A DNA stretch of 64,000 bases, from NCBI RefSeq assembly GCF_900112935.1, contig NZ_FONM01000001.1, forward strand, positions 186,001-250,000. Reading direction: 5' to 3'. This DNA comes from Trichococcus pasteurii. GTDB taxonomy: Bacteria; Bacillota; Bacilli; Lactobacillales; Aerococcaceae. The translations under genes and the position numbers were made by a program. This document shows positions 1-8,413 of the stretch, piece after piece. The notes under the pieces are model-generated. The model searched no databases, was not told the origin of the DNA, and saw only the letters and a list, made by a program, of their open reading frames with translations. Numbering within the stretch: the stretch's first letter is position 1; each line of letters begins with the position of its first letter.

Positions 1-1
1 T

Positions 2-811
2 TTGGGGCCGAACGGAGCCGGCAAGTCAACGACGATCGATATCATCTGCACACTGCTGCAGGCGGACAGCGGGGAAGTCAGGATCAACGGTTATACTTTG
101 GGCAAGGATGACTTTGCGATCCGTTCTGATATAGGCGTGGTCTTCCAAACGAACTTGTTGGACAAACTGTTGACCGTTAAGGAAAATCTTGAGGTCAGAG
201 GGAGTTTTTACGGATTGTCCAAATCTGATTGGGAACCGGCATTCCTCAGAGCGACTCAGGCTGCCGGGGTGACGGAATTTTTGGACAGGCCGTACGGAAA
301 GTTGTCCGGTGGTCAGAAGCGGCGGGCGGATATCGCGCGGGCCTTGATCAACACGCCAAAGATTCTCTTTTTGGATGAGCCGACTACCGGATTGGATCCC
401 CAAACCCGCAAGAATGTTTGGGATACGATCCGGAGACTCCAAGCGGAGCACGGGATGACGATTTTTCTGACGACGCATTACATGGAGGAGGCGGCCAGCG
501 CAGATTATGTTGTCATCATCGATGAAGGGGAAATCATCGCGGAAGGGACCCCGGATGCGCTGCGGGAAAGGTACAGCTCTGACGTATTGAAGCTGCGCAC
601 CGAAGCAGTTTCCGAGGTGAGCCGCATTTTGGATGCCCAACAGGTGGAGTATGAGGTGCAGCAAGATCTTTTCCGTGTGAAATTAGGCAAAACATTGGAT
701 GCACTGCCCATTCTGGAGCAGTGCAAACCTTACCTGACTTATTTTGAAGTGGTGGCGGGTTCAATGGATGATGCCTTCATTGCGATAACAGGAAAGCAGG
801 TGCAGGAATGA
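2..811 (+). CDS. ABC transporter ATP-binding protein (5'-truncated), drug-export type
   Basis: This is the nucleotide-binding subunit of an ABC exporter. The window edge removes the start, so the visible part begins inside the Walker A motif (GPNGAGKST) and roughly 35-45 N-terminal residues are missing. Still visible are the signature LSGGQKRR, Walker B with ILFLDEPTTGLDP, and the H-loop TTHYMEEA. The accessory C-terminal part (about 200-269) resembles the DrrA/CcmA-type multidrug or antibiotic exporter family. Its stop overlaps the permease start (ATGA), so the two are translationally coupled. The substrate cannot be deduced. Confidence 0.93.
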   Translation: MGPNGAGKSTTIDIICTLLQADSGEVRINGYTLGKDDFAIRSDIGVVFQTNLLDKLLTVKENLEVRGSFYGLSKSDWEPAFLRATQAAGVTEFLDRPYGKLSGGQKRRADIARALINTPKILFLDEPTTGLDPQTRKNVWDTIRRLQAEHGMTIFLTTHYMEEAASADYVVIIDEGEIIAEGTPDALRERYSSDVLKLRTEAVSEVSRILDAQQVEYEVQQDLFRVKLGKTLDALPILEQCKPYLTYFEVVAGSMDDAFIAITGKQVQE

Positions 812-1662
812 TACCGATCGTTGGGCGCAACATCAAAATATTTTTCAGGGACAAAGCGAATGTCTTCTTTTCCCTGTTGGCAGTGCTGATCATCATCGGA
901 CTCTACGTCTTTTTCTTGGGTAAAAATTTGACTAGCGCTTTGGGGGACTCGATAGGAGCGCAGTACGTCATGGACAGCTGGATCATGTCCGGTGTCATTT
1001 CGGTTTCCGGAGTCACGACGACCATGGGGGCATTCGCTGTCATGATCGATGACCGGGCCAATAAAATATTGAAGGACTTTACGGTTTCACCGATCCGTTC
1101 GAGCAGATTGGCGGCAGCCTATATCCTGAGTTCCGTGGTGGTGGGCTTCATCATGAGTATCGTAACGTTGGTGCTGGCCGAAGCGTACATCTTCCTCAAC
1201 GGAGGAGAGCTGTTGGCTCCGCTTGCCATGCTGAAGATGCTCGGACTGATCCTTCTCACGGTGTTGACCAGCAGTGCGATGGTCTATTTCCTGACCTCCT
1301 TCTTCCAAAGTCAAAACGCTTTCGCGACAGCCAGCACGATCCTCGGCACCATCATCGGCTTCCTTGCCGGGGTGTATGTGCCGATCGGACAGTTCTCGGA
1401 TAGTGTGCAGACGATCATCAAGCTGTTTCCGATGACCTATTCGGCTTCCCTGATGAGGCAAGTGATGATGGAGGAACCTTTAGGGATCTCGTTCGAAGGG
1501 GCTCCGGTTGAAGTGTTGGATGCCTTCAAACTGATGATGGGCCATACCATCCGCTTCGGGGAATCCGCAGTGACTCCCTTCACCAGCATCCTGATCCTGA
1601 TAGGCACCGCGCTGTTGCTCTACGGCATGTCCATCCTGAACATCTCCAGAAAAGCGAAATAA
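808..1662 (+). CDS. ABC-2 type transporter permease
   Basis: This 284-residue membrane protein is the permease partner of the preceding ATPase. The N-terminus is short and cytosolic, with an amphipathic start (IVGRNIKIFFRDK). Six hydrophobic segments follow, near residues 20-40, 60-80, 105-130, 138-160, 170-195 and 255-278, which is the ABC-2 (DrrB-like) layout. The start overlaps the upstream stop by four bases, and a strong bidirectional hairpin follows directly. The substrate is unknown; a drug, lipid or bacteriocin exporter is typical of the family. Confidence 0.88.
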   Translation: MIPIVGRNIKIFFRDKANVFFSLLAVLIIIGLYVFFLGKNLTSALGDSIGAQYVMDSWIMSGVISVSGVTTTMGAFAVMIDDRANKILKDFTVSPIRSSRLAAAYILSSVVVGFIMSIVTLVLAEAYIFLNGGELLAPLAMLKMLGLILLTVLTSSAMVYFLTSFFQSQNAFATASTILGTIIGFLAGVYVPIGQFSDSVQTIIKLFPMTYSASLMRQVMMEEPLGISFEGAPVEVLDAFKLMMGHTIRFGESAVTPFTSILILIGTALLLYGMSILNISRKAK

Positions 1663-1664
1663 GC

Positions 1665-1704
1665 AAAGAACCGATGGCCTCGCATTGAGTGCCATCGGTT
1701 CTTT
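1665..1704. terminator. Bidirectional terminator between the ABC permease and the nucleoid protein
   Basis: A perfect 14-bp stem (1665-1678 pairs with 1691-1704) has a 12-nt loop and lies between two convergent genes. The arms start with AAAG and end with CTTT, giving short U-runs in both directions. Confidence 0.75.
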
Positions 1705-1709
1705 CGTGA

Positions 1710-2711
1710 TCAGAAAAGATTTTTGATCTTCTCGATGTTTTTGATGATGACGGATGTTGTGCCATCGGGATTATTGATGAATTCCACAACATCCGGATCT
1801 TTGTAAAGCTCCAGAGGAATGCTGATTTCGATGCCGTTATCGAGCCTGAATTTTTGTTTGGAATATTTCGGCCCGGCGACTGCCGCTTCCGCCGGGGCAC
1901 GATCGACATAACCCAGTTCCTCGACCTGTTCGAAATATTTCTGTTTCTTGGCGAAGTTATCACCGAATAAGGCTTCAGCGATCTTTTCGTTATCGATGAG
2001 GTTATCTTCCTGCATGCTCGTGACGATGGCTTCCTTCGTTTCGGCCAAAACCTGGAATTCTTCATCATTGAAGGCCTTGCTTGTCTTTTGAACAGCTTTC
2101 TTGATGATCGAGATATTCTCCTTCAGGCTCGGTTTCGGCGTGTCTTCAAGGAACATTTCCGTGAAGTAGTTCACCTTTTCGCCCAGCTCGGCAATCATGT
2201 GTTTTTTCTCGATGACATGGTATGCCATCTGCTCCAGATTCACCACGAGGCCTTCCTGGATGGCTTGTCTTTGCGAAGGCAGGATGGCACGGTTCAAGAT
2301 GATTTGGTTGGTCAGGACGTCCCCTTCGTAGGAGACAAAGTGCGTATAGCTGTCTGAGTAATTCAGCTTGAACACGCCAAGGCACGGCACTTCATCCAAT
2401 TCAAAATGAGCGATCAGCAGATCCGCAGGCGGGATTTCGGGATTCAATTTGGTCACATTGAAGAATTTTTCCGACAAGGCTTTCGTGCCTTCGACAAAAT
2501 CGCTTTGGCAATTCTTGAACAGGCCAGTCATCGGATTGTCCTCTTCCAAAATCCCGTCCTTCATGCTGTCGGAATCTTCGACCTTTGCGACCATCGCTTC
2601 GATGTATTCGATCATCATGCGCTCTGACGTATCCAGTCCGGCATAGGAAAAAATCGGTTCATTCGTGTTGATGTCCAAAATGTGTAAAATGGCTTCTTTA
2701 ATGCGTATCAA
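1710..2711 (-). CDS. 37-kDa nucleoid-associated protein (NdpA/YejK family)
   Basis: The protein has 333 residues and belongs to the NA37/YejK nucleoid-associated family. Recognisable features are the N-terminal IRIKEAILHILD, the TSERMMIEYIEAMV-like segment and the closing lysine-rich strand. These proteins are cytosolic and nucleoid-bound; their exact role is unclear. I chose TTG at 2711 as the start because ACGGAGG lies 9 nt upstream. A longer reading frame reaches an ATG at 2756 but has no ribosome binding site. It is monocistronic and convergent with the ABC genes. Confidence 0.8.
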   Translation of the reverse strand: MIRIKEAILHILDINTNEPIFSYAGLDTSERMMIEYIEAMVAKVEDSDSMKDGILEEDNPMTGLFKNCQSDFVEGTKALSEKFFNVTKLNPEIPPADLLIAHFELDEVPCLGVFKLNYSDSYTHFVSYEGDVLTNQIILNRAILPSQRQAIQEGLVVNLEQMAYHVIEKKHMIAELGEKVNYFTEMFLEDTPKPSLKENISIIKKAVQKTSKAFNDEEFQVLAETKEAIVTSMQEDNLIDNEKIAEALFGDNFAKKQKYFEQVEELGYVDRAPAEAAVAGPKYSKQKFRLDNGIEISIPLELYKDPDVVEFINNPDGTTSVIIKNIEKIKNLF

Positions 2712-2788
2712 ATTTTTCAACCTCCGTTTTCGTTCACGCTTATCAGTATCCCACAAAATCGCCCTTCGGACAAAGCAAAAATATCAGC

Positions 2789-2817
2789 TTTCCATTTGTC
2801 CGGCCATCGCATATAAT
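2789..2817 (+). promoter_or_regulatory. Promoter of the DMT transporter
   Basis: TTTCCA (2789-2794) and TATAAT (2812-2817) are separated by 17 bp. The start codon lies 38 nt downstream. Confidence 0.55.
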
Positions 2818-2855
2818 GATGTTATTTGAAAAATGTAATGGAATGGAGGGATGAA

Positions 2856-3785
2856 ATGTCTCAATATAAATCCGGCGTGCTGTTTACCGTTGTAGGGGCT
2901 TTGTTGTGGGGGATTTCGGGGACCAGCGGGCAGTTTCTGCTGCAGCATCGCGGGTTGACCTCCGGATGGCTGGTCGCCGTCAGGATGCTGATGGCCGGCT
3001 TGATCTTGTTGGCTTTATGCTACAAAAAGGAAAAGGACGGCATTTTTCGGGTCTGGAAATACAAGCGGGACCGATTGGACATGTTCCTGTTCGCGGCTTT
3101 GGGCCTGTCCTTTTGCCAATATACCTATTTTGCGACCATCAGCCATTCGAATGCGGGAACGGCAACGGTTCTGCAATTTTTGGCCCCGGTCCTGATCATG
3201 ATTTATCTTTCCGTCAAGAACAGAAAATTGCCGCGGACTACTGAAGTAACAGCCATCATTTTTGCCGTCGCCGGCATTTTTCTGTTGGCCACACATGGCC
3301 GATTCGACAGTCTGGCCATATCACAGGAGGCATTGATGTACGGGCTCTTGTCGGCTGTGTCCGTCGTCATCTACAATCTACAGCCTGCCCGTCTGATCAA
3401 AAACTATGGGACGCTGCTGTCATTAGGATGGGGGATGCTGATAGGTGGCGTTCTGCTCTCGATCGTGTACCAGCCTTGGCGGATCATCGGCACTTGGGAC
3501 ATCGCTGCATTTGCTGCCTTGCTGGTCATCATCCTCTTGGGGACGGTCATTTCCTTCAGTCTCTATCTGGAGGGTGTGCATCGCATCGGCGCAACGGTCG
3601 GAAGCTTGCTTTCATCGGCTGAACCGCTTTCTGCAACCTTCCTTTCCGTGTTTTGGCTGGGGACCAGTCTTCACTGGACGGATCTTGTCGGTATCGCCTT
3701 GATCCTGTCGACAGTGTTCTTGTTGACGCTGAAACCAAAACCAATGAAATCAAGCGATATTATCCAAACCGAACCGAACATCTGA
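2856..3785 (+). CDS. EamA/DMT-superfamily transporter
   Basis: This is a ten-helix drug/metabolite transporter of 309 residues made of two EamA repeats. The first begins around GVLFTVVGALLWGISG (residue 7) and the second around ALMYGLLSAVSVVIYN (residue 165). Members export amino acids, amines or other metabolites through the cytoplasmic membrane; the substrate here is not evident. The start at 2856 is preferred over the ATG at 2826 because GGAGGG ends 5 nt before it. A promoter and a terminator flank the gene, so it is monocistronic. Confidence 0.87.
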   Translation: MSQYKSGVLFTVVGALLWGISGTSGQFLLQHRGLTSGWLVAVRMLMAGLILLALCYKKEKDGIFRVWKYKRDRLDMFLFAALGLSFCQYTYFATISHSNAGTATVLQFLAPVLIMIYLSVKNRKLPRTTEVTAIIFAVAGIFLLATHGRFDSLAISQEALMYGLLSAVSVVIYNLQPARLIKNYGTLLSLGWGMLIGGVLLSIVYQPWRIIGTWDIAAFAALLVIILLGTVISFSLYLEGVHRIGATVGSLLSSAEPLSATFLSVFWLGTSLHWTDLVGIALILSTVFLLTLKPKPMKSSDIIQTEPNI

Positions 3786-3790
3786 ACACC

Positions 3791-3826
3791 GCAAAAACGT
3801 GATGCTGAAAAGCATCACGTTTTTGC
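3791..3826. terminator. Terminator after the DMT gene
   Basis: A 16-bp perfect stem with a GAAA tetraloop (GATGCT-GAAA-AGCATC at its tip) is flanked by A and T runs. Confidence 0.85.
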
Positions 3827-3929
3827 ATTCCACAGCGTCTTAATTTCTAAATGCGGGCATTTGTTCTATAATGAAGACAGGTAAATGTCAGTTTATGAGG
3901 ATGGTCAGTTCAGAAATGAGGGGCTAATA

Positions 3930-5360
3930 GTGAAAAAAACGAAGATAGTCTGCACAATCGGACCAGCCAGCGATTCCGGCGATGTGTTGGTGAGGATGAT
4001 GAACAGCGGCATGAATGTGGCGCGGCTGAATTTTTCCCATGGCGAACATGAAACGCATCTGGTCAGCCTGAACAATGTCAGGGAAGCTGCGCGGTTGGCG
4101 AATAAAAATATAGGCATCATGATGGATATCCAAGGCCAGAAAATCCGGACAAACAAAATGACGGATGATGCCGTTACATTGGTTTCCGGGGAATCGGTAA
4201 CCATCAGCATGGAACCCGTGCTGGGAACAAAAGAAAAATTCTCTGTCACTTATCCTGACCTGATCAATGATGTGACGATCGGCATGCATATTTTGATCGA
4301 TGACGGACTGTTGGTTCTGGAGGTTACGGATATCAATTATGAAGCCAAAGAAATCATAGCCATAGTCCAAGTGGATGGCATCCTGAAAAATTCAAAGGGC
4401 ATCAATGTGCCGGAAGCCAAGTTCAGTATGCCTGGGTTGACGGAAAAGGATGCTGCGGATATCCGTTTCGGTGTCCAGCAGGGAGTGGATTTCATTGCCG
4501 CCAGCTTTGTCCGCAGAGCCAGTGATATCCTGGAAATTATCGAAATCCTTGAAGAAATGGATGCCACGCACACGCAGATCATCGCCAAAATCGAAAACCA
4601 GGAAGGCGTTCAGAATGCCGAAGAGATACTTAAGGTGTGCAGCGGCTTGATGGTTGCGCGCGGTGACTTGGGGGTGGAAATCAACGGGGGCGATGTGCCT
4701 ATCGTCCAGAAAGATCTGATCCGGAAATGCAATCTGGCCGGAAAACAAGTCATCACCGCCACTCAGATGTTGGACTCCATGCAATGGAACCCACGGCCGA
4801 CAAGGGCAGAAGCGAGCGACGTTGCGAATGCTATATTTGATGGAACAGATGCAGTCATGCTTTCGGGCGAATCGGCTGTCGGCCAGTACCCCGTCGAAAC
4901 CGTCGCAATGATGGCGCGGATTGCGGAACGGACGGAAGAAGCCCTGGAGGCAAATGGCGGAAACCTGTCCACCATGTCTCTGTTCGATAAGGCATCTGTC
5001 ACCGAAGCCATCAGCCAAGCTGCCGCGCGCACGGTCATGAATCTGAACATCAAGACGATCGTAGCGGCAACCAGCTCCGGGCATACGGCCCGCATGATTT
5101 CCAAATACCGGCCGAAAGCGAATATTTTGGCTGCGACCTACAGCGAAAGGATTCAGCGAGGGCTGACGCTTGTCTGGGGTGTTCAGGCTTTTGTCATCGA
5201 AGAACCGGAAAATGTCGATGATATGCTGAGCAAGGTAACCGCATTGGCGAAAGAAAAGGGCTTCGCGCAACCTGGAGACGCCATTGTCATCACTGCCGGG
5301 ACGCCGATAAAAGAAAGCGGCACAACCAATCTGATGAAGATCGAACGGATACCCGATTGA
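3930..5360 (+). CDS. pyk: Pyruvate kinase, short form, predicted K+-independent
   Basis: It catalyses PEP + ADP to pyruvate + ATP. The protein has 476 residues (barrel, B and C domains) and lacks the PEP-utiliser C-terminal extension found in Bacillus-type enzymes. Visible motifs are TIGPAS, ARLNFSHG (Arg32, Asn34, Ser36), the catalytic lysine in AKIENQEG, ARGDLGVEI, and QMLDSM. The usual DTKGPEIRT loop reads DIQGQKIRT, giving Ile67 and Lys71. In the family this combination marks enzymes that do not need K+. The start is GTG at 3930, 6 nt after GAGGGG. The gene stands alone rather than behind pfkA, so it may be a second pyruvate kinase. Confidence 0.93.
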   Translation: MKKTKIVCTIGPASDSGDVLVRMMNSGMNVARLNFSHGEHETHLVSLNNVREAARLANKNIGIMMDIQGQKIRTNKMTDDAVTLVSGESVTISMEPVLGTKEKFSVTYPDLINDVTIGMHILIDDGLLVLEVTDINYEAKEIIAIVQVDGILKNSKGINVPEAKFSMPGLTEKDAADIRFGVQQGVDFIAASFVRRASDILEIIEILEEMDATHTQIIAKIENQEGVQNAEEILKVCSGLMVARGDLGVEINGGDVPIVQKDLIRKCNLAGKQVITATQMLDSMQWNPRPTRAEASDVANAIFDGTDAVMLSGESAVGQYPVETVAMMARIAERTEEALEANGGNLSTMSLFDKASVTEAISQAAARTVMNLNIKTIVAATSSGHTARMISKYRPKANILAATYSERIQRGLTLVWGVQAFVIEEPENVDDMLSKVTALAKEKGFAQPGDAIVITAGTPIKESGTTNLMKIERIPD

Positions 5361-5448
5361 TTGCAACGCATTGAGTAGAACGGTTTTTTGCATTGGGATT
5401 GGATTTATACTAAGAAATTCCCTGCCAAAACCTATTTGGAGGGGTAAA

Positions 5449-5535
5449 ATGTCCAAGGGCAACACGAGATTGCCCGCCAAACCACAGAAAGAGGCAGCCT
5501 CATTTTCGAGGCTGCCTCTTTCTGTTAATGATTGA
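5449..5535 (+). CDS. Possible 28-residue small protein
   Basis: ATG at 5449 is preceded by GGAGGGG with a 4-nt gap. The frame encodes 28 residues beginning MSKGNTRLPAKP. The 3' half of the frame runs through the terminator hairpin shared by pyk and argH, so the last residues are dictated by that stem. TATACT at 5409-5414 could be a -10. I do not recognise the peptide. It could be a real small protein or chance. Confidence 0.3.
   Translation: MSKGNTRLPAKPQKEAASFSRLPLSVND
5486..5523. terminator. Bidirectional terminator between pyk and argH
   Basis: A perfect 16-bp stem (5486-5501 with 5508-5523) and a 6-nt loop lie between the convergent genes. A-rich and T-rich ends of the arms serve both directions. 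Confidence 0.85.
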
Positions 5536-6927
5536 TTAGGAAATGATCCGGTAGTCTTCCAATTTCGTTTTGACTGCGTCGATGTGCTCTTTCACGCGTT
5601 CTGGTGCCGGCCCACCGGCTACATTTCTGCGGATGACGCATTCTTTCAGGTCAACCTTCTTGTAGATGGTTTCATCAAAAGCAACCGAGTGTTTTTTGTA
5701 CATCTCCAACGGGAAGTTTTCCAGCGTCAGGTTCTGTTCCTCGCACTCCTTCAGGATATTACCGGTGATCTGGTAAGCGTCACGGAAAGGGATTCCTTTT
5801 TCGACAAGGTAATCGGCGCAGTCGGTGGCATTCAGATAGCCTTTTTGTGAAGCCGTCAGCATGGCTTCCTCAATCACGTCCATATCGTTGAGCATCGCAG
5901 GCAGGATCTCCAGACAGAATGTCACTGTGTCGATCGCTTCGAACAGCAATTCTTTTTCTTCCTGCATGTCTTTGTTGTATGCGAGCGGCAAACCTTTCAT
6001 CAAAGTCAATACGCCCATCAAATCGCCGAAGACACGGCCGGATTTTCCGCGCAACAATTCCGCGATGTCCGGATTTTTCTTCTGCGGCATGATGCTGGAG
6101 CCGGAAGAGAACGTATCCCGGATTTTCACAAAACCGAACTCCTGCGATGACCAGATGATGACTTCTTCAGCCAGACGGGAAATGTGGACCATGATGATCG
6201 ACATATCCGCCAGCATTTCCAAGGAATGGTCGCGATCGGATACACCATCCAGGCTATTCCGGGAAAAATCCTTGAACCCGAGTGCTTCAGCAGTGAAGGC
6301 GCGGTCCAACGGCAATGTTGTAGTCGCAAGTGCGGCACTGCCCAGCGGCAAATAATGCAATACCCGTTCTTTGGCATCATCCAAACGGGACTTGTCCCTC
6401 AGGAACATCTCCGTGTAAGCCATCAAGTGATGGGCAAACGTAATCGGTTGTGCACGTTGAAGATGGGTATAGCCAGGCATGATCGTTTCCAAATGCTGTT
6501 CGGCTTTTTCGCTCAATGCGAGGGCAACGTTAGCAGCAAGGCTGGAAAGGTGCTCCAACGCAGAAACAGAATACAACTTCAAAGCAGTCGCTACTTGATC
6601 ATTACGGCTTCGTCCCGTATGGACCTTCTTGCCGATTGCACCAAGGCGACGCGTCAGTTCCGCTTCCAGGAAGCTGTGGATATCTTCCTCCGAAAAATCA
6701 ATGTTGAGATCGCCATCCTGTAATTCATCGTTCATTTTACCCAGTTCATTGACGAGGGCCTCCGCTTCTTCGCGGGGAATAATATTGGTTTTTCCCAACA
6801 TTTTTGCGTGAGCGATACTACCGGCGATATCCGCATAGACCAAGCGGGCATCCGCATCGATGGATGAATTGAATTCAAATGCCTTTTCATTCATGGAACC
6901 GTGATAATTATTTGACCAAATTGCCAT
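5536..6927 (-). CDS. argH: Argininosuccinate lyase
   Basis: This enzyme cleaves argininosuccinate to arginine and fumarate, the last step of arginine synthesis. The protein has 463 residues, the normal length. It carries the fumarase/ASL signature SSIMPQKKNPD with its catalytic serine loop, plus GYTHLQRAQPITFAHH and TGRSRNDQ. ATG at 6927 follows AAGGAGG closely; an upstream frame extension to 6978 has no ribosome site. Unusually, no argG lies upstream, so it is an orphan argH. A candidate promoter on the minus strand is TTGCAT (7142-7137), 17 bp, TAGCAT (7119-7114). Confidence 0.95.
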   Translation of the reverse strand: MAIWSNNYHGSMNEKAFEFNSSIDADARLVYADIAGSIAHAKMLGKTNIIPREEAEALVNELGKMNDELQDGDLNIDFSEEDIHSFLEAELTRRLGAIGKKVHTGRSRNDQVATALKLYSVSALEHLSSLAANVALALSEKAEQHLETIMPGYTHLQRAQPITFAHHLMAYTEMFLRDKSRLDDAKERVLHYLPLGSAALATTTLPLDRAFTAEALGFKDFSRNSLDGVSDRDHSLEMLADMSIIMVHISRLAEEVIIWSSQEFGFVKIRDTFSSGSSIMPQKKNPDIAELLRGKSGRVFGDLMGVLTLMKGLPLAYNKDMQEEKELLFEAIDTVTFCLEILPAMLNDMDVIEEAMLTASQKGYLNATDCADYLVEKGIPFRDAYQITGNILKECEEQNLTLENFPLEMYKKHSVAFDETIYKKVDLKECVIRRNVAGGPAPERVKEHIDAVKTKLEDYRIIS

Positions 6928-7289
6928 AATTTCCTCCTTGGCAGGGTGCTTGTCTTGGTGTGGATGACCACGCTGCAATCCCTGGCTCTTTTTGATAGTG
7001 TTTTAGTACGTTTAAGTGTTGCAGCTTTTTTCGTTTGCTTCTGTCAATTGTACAATTGTTTCGAATGCGAGTTCAATCACTTTTTGCAATTGCGCATAAT
7101 CTGTTCATTCTTAATGCTACTCATTCGCAAAAAATTATGCAAACGCGCGTGTTCTCATTTTTTTTTAATTTTATTTTCTATATTGAATCCTAGAGCAAAA
7201 GCGTCCAAAAAGCAAGGGAAATCAAGGATAATCATGATAAAAGCAGAATAAAAATGAGATGCTGCATTGAAAAACGCCACAACTCGTGA
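6928..7289. other. AT-rich leader/intergenic region upstream of argH
   Basis: There is no convincing gene here. On the minus strand a weak promoter (7142-7114) would give argH a leader of about 180 nt. I looked for a T-box and found none. ArgR boxes are not clear enough to claim. Confidence 0.5.
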
Positions 7290-7318
7290 TTGACAGAGGG
7301 ATGAGAGCACGTTACAAT
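7290..7318 (+). promoter_or_regulatory. Strong sigma-A promoter for the leader ORF and peptidase C26 gene
   Basis: TTGACA (7290-7295) and TACAAT (7313-7318) are exactly 17 bp apart. Transcripts would carry a leader of about 215 nt before the gene at 7541. Confidence 0.75.
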
Positions 7319-7394
7319 AGCATTAATTTATTTTTAAATGTGAATTTGATGAAAAAGTTTATCGAATAGCAATAAAAGGCGCGGAGGGATGGGA

Positions 7395-7466
7395 ATGATG
7401 GACAGCTTTATGGACATGCACATGTGTTGCGGAAAAGATAAGCTTGTGCATTGTGTGCTCATTTGA
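7395..7466 (+). CDS. Possible 23-residue leader peptide, Met/Cys-rich
   Basis: ATG at 7395 lies 6 nt after GGAGGG. The frame encodes MMDSFMDMHMCCGKDKLVHC plus three residues, with five Met in the first ten positions, three Cys and two His. It sits in the long leader between a strong promoter and the peptidase C26 gene. It could be a regulatory uORF or a small metal-binding peptide. I do not recognise it, and no obvious terminator or antiterminator follows. Confidence 0.4.
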   Translation: MMDSFMDMHMCCGKDKLVHCVLI

Positions 7467-7540
7467 ACAGCCTTTTTGGGAAGTGTCTGCAGATCATGAC
7501 CGCACTTCATTAGAGAATAATGTGACGGGAGGAATATTGG

Positions 7541-8290
7541 ATGAAACCGATTATAGGAATTGGAGGCAACCATCTGACTGCTGAACTCGGCAATCAGATG
7601 GAAAAAACATACACGCCGCAAGGGTTTATCGATGGTGTACAAGTAGCAGGAGGGATTCCGCTTGTGATTCCCATCAGCGATCCAATGGATGCAGAGCATT
7701 ACATCAACGCCGTGGACGGATTGATTTTGGCGGGCGGTCAGGACGTATCCCCGATTCTTTATGATGAGGAGCCGACGCACCGGTTGGGTGTCACGCATCC
7801 GGCGAGGGACGCTTTCGAGATTGCTTTGGCCAGAGAGGCGTACAATCAGTGCAAACCGATTTTTGCGGTATGCCGAGGGATGCAGTTGATCAATGTTGCT
7901 TTTGGCGGAAGCCTGCATCAGGATATCAGCCAGCTGGAAGAGTATGATGTCCAACATGACCAAAAAACGAACATCCAGTATGCTTCCCATTCGATTTCGA
8001 TTGCGCCGAATAATTTCTTGCGTTCCTTTTTAGGGGAGAAGCATCTCGTCAACTCTTTCCATCACCAAGGCGTCAAGGAATTGGCGGAACCTTTTGAGGC
8101 TATCGCTTGGAGCTCCGACGGGTTGATCGAAGCTTTCCAGGCAAAAGAAAGAAGCCAAAATATCTTTGCGGTGCAGTGGCATCCGGAATTTATGCTGGCA
8201 TCTTCCCAGAAAATGCAATATTTCTTTGATGAGATCGTCTTCCTGGCGGGGACGGGCATCCATTATCAAGACAACGTGATGCATTATTAA
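7541..8290 (+). CDS. Gamma-glutamyl-gamma-aminobutyrate hydrolase family protein (peptidase C26)
   Basis: The protein has a class-I glutamine-amidotransferase fold and 249 residues. Family members such as PuuD hydrolyse gamma-glutamyl amides in the cytosol. Visible are the oxyanion strand LILAGGQDVSP, the nucleophile elbow FAVCRGMQ (Cys about 111) and the catalytic QWHPE near residue 210. The ribosome site GGGAGG lies 7 nt before ATG. A terminator follows, so the gene is transcribed alone or with the short leader ORF. The natural substrate cannot be told from sequence. Confidence 0.88.
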   Translation: MKPIIGIGGNHLTAELGNQMEKTYTPQGFIDGVQVAGGIPLVIPISDPMDAEHYINAVDGLILAGGQDVSPILYDEEPTHRLGVTHPARDAFEIALAREAYNQCKPIFAVCRGMQLINVAFGGSLHQDISQLEEYDVQHDQKTNIQYASHSISIAPNNFLRSFLGEKHLVNSFHHQGVKELAEPFEAIAWSSDGLIEAFQAKERSQNIFAVQWHPEFMLASSQKMQYFFDEIVFLAGTGIHYQDNVMHY

Positions 8291-8295
8291 GAATC

Positions 8296-8341
8296 GTTCA
8301 GAAACCTGCAGCCATACGATTGCTTGGTTTCTGAACTTTTT
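8296..8341 (+). terminator. Terminator after the peptidase C26 gene
   Basis: An 11-bp stem (8296-8306 with 8326-8336), which is GTTCAGAAACC with its complement, is followed by five T. Confidence 0.8.
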
Positions 8342-8413
8342 GTTTGAAAATAAATAGCTGAAAAATGCGCAAAAAAGCACTCCCATGCTATAATTTAAGT
8401 GGAAAAAATTTTT

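Noticed and set aside
6928-7290. Arginine (ARG) boxes upstream of argH
   Set aside because: AT-rich TGCATAAT-like stretches exist, but spacing and half-sites do not fit the ArgR consensus well enough.
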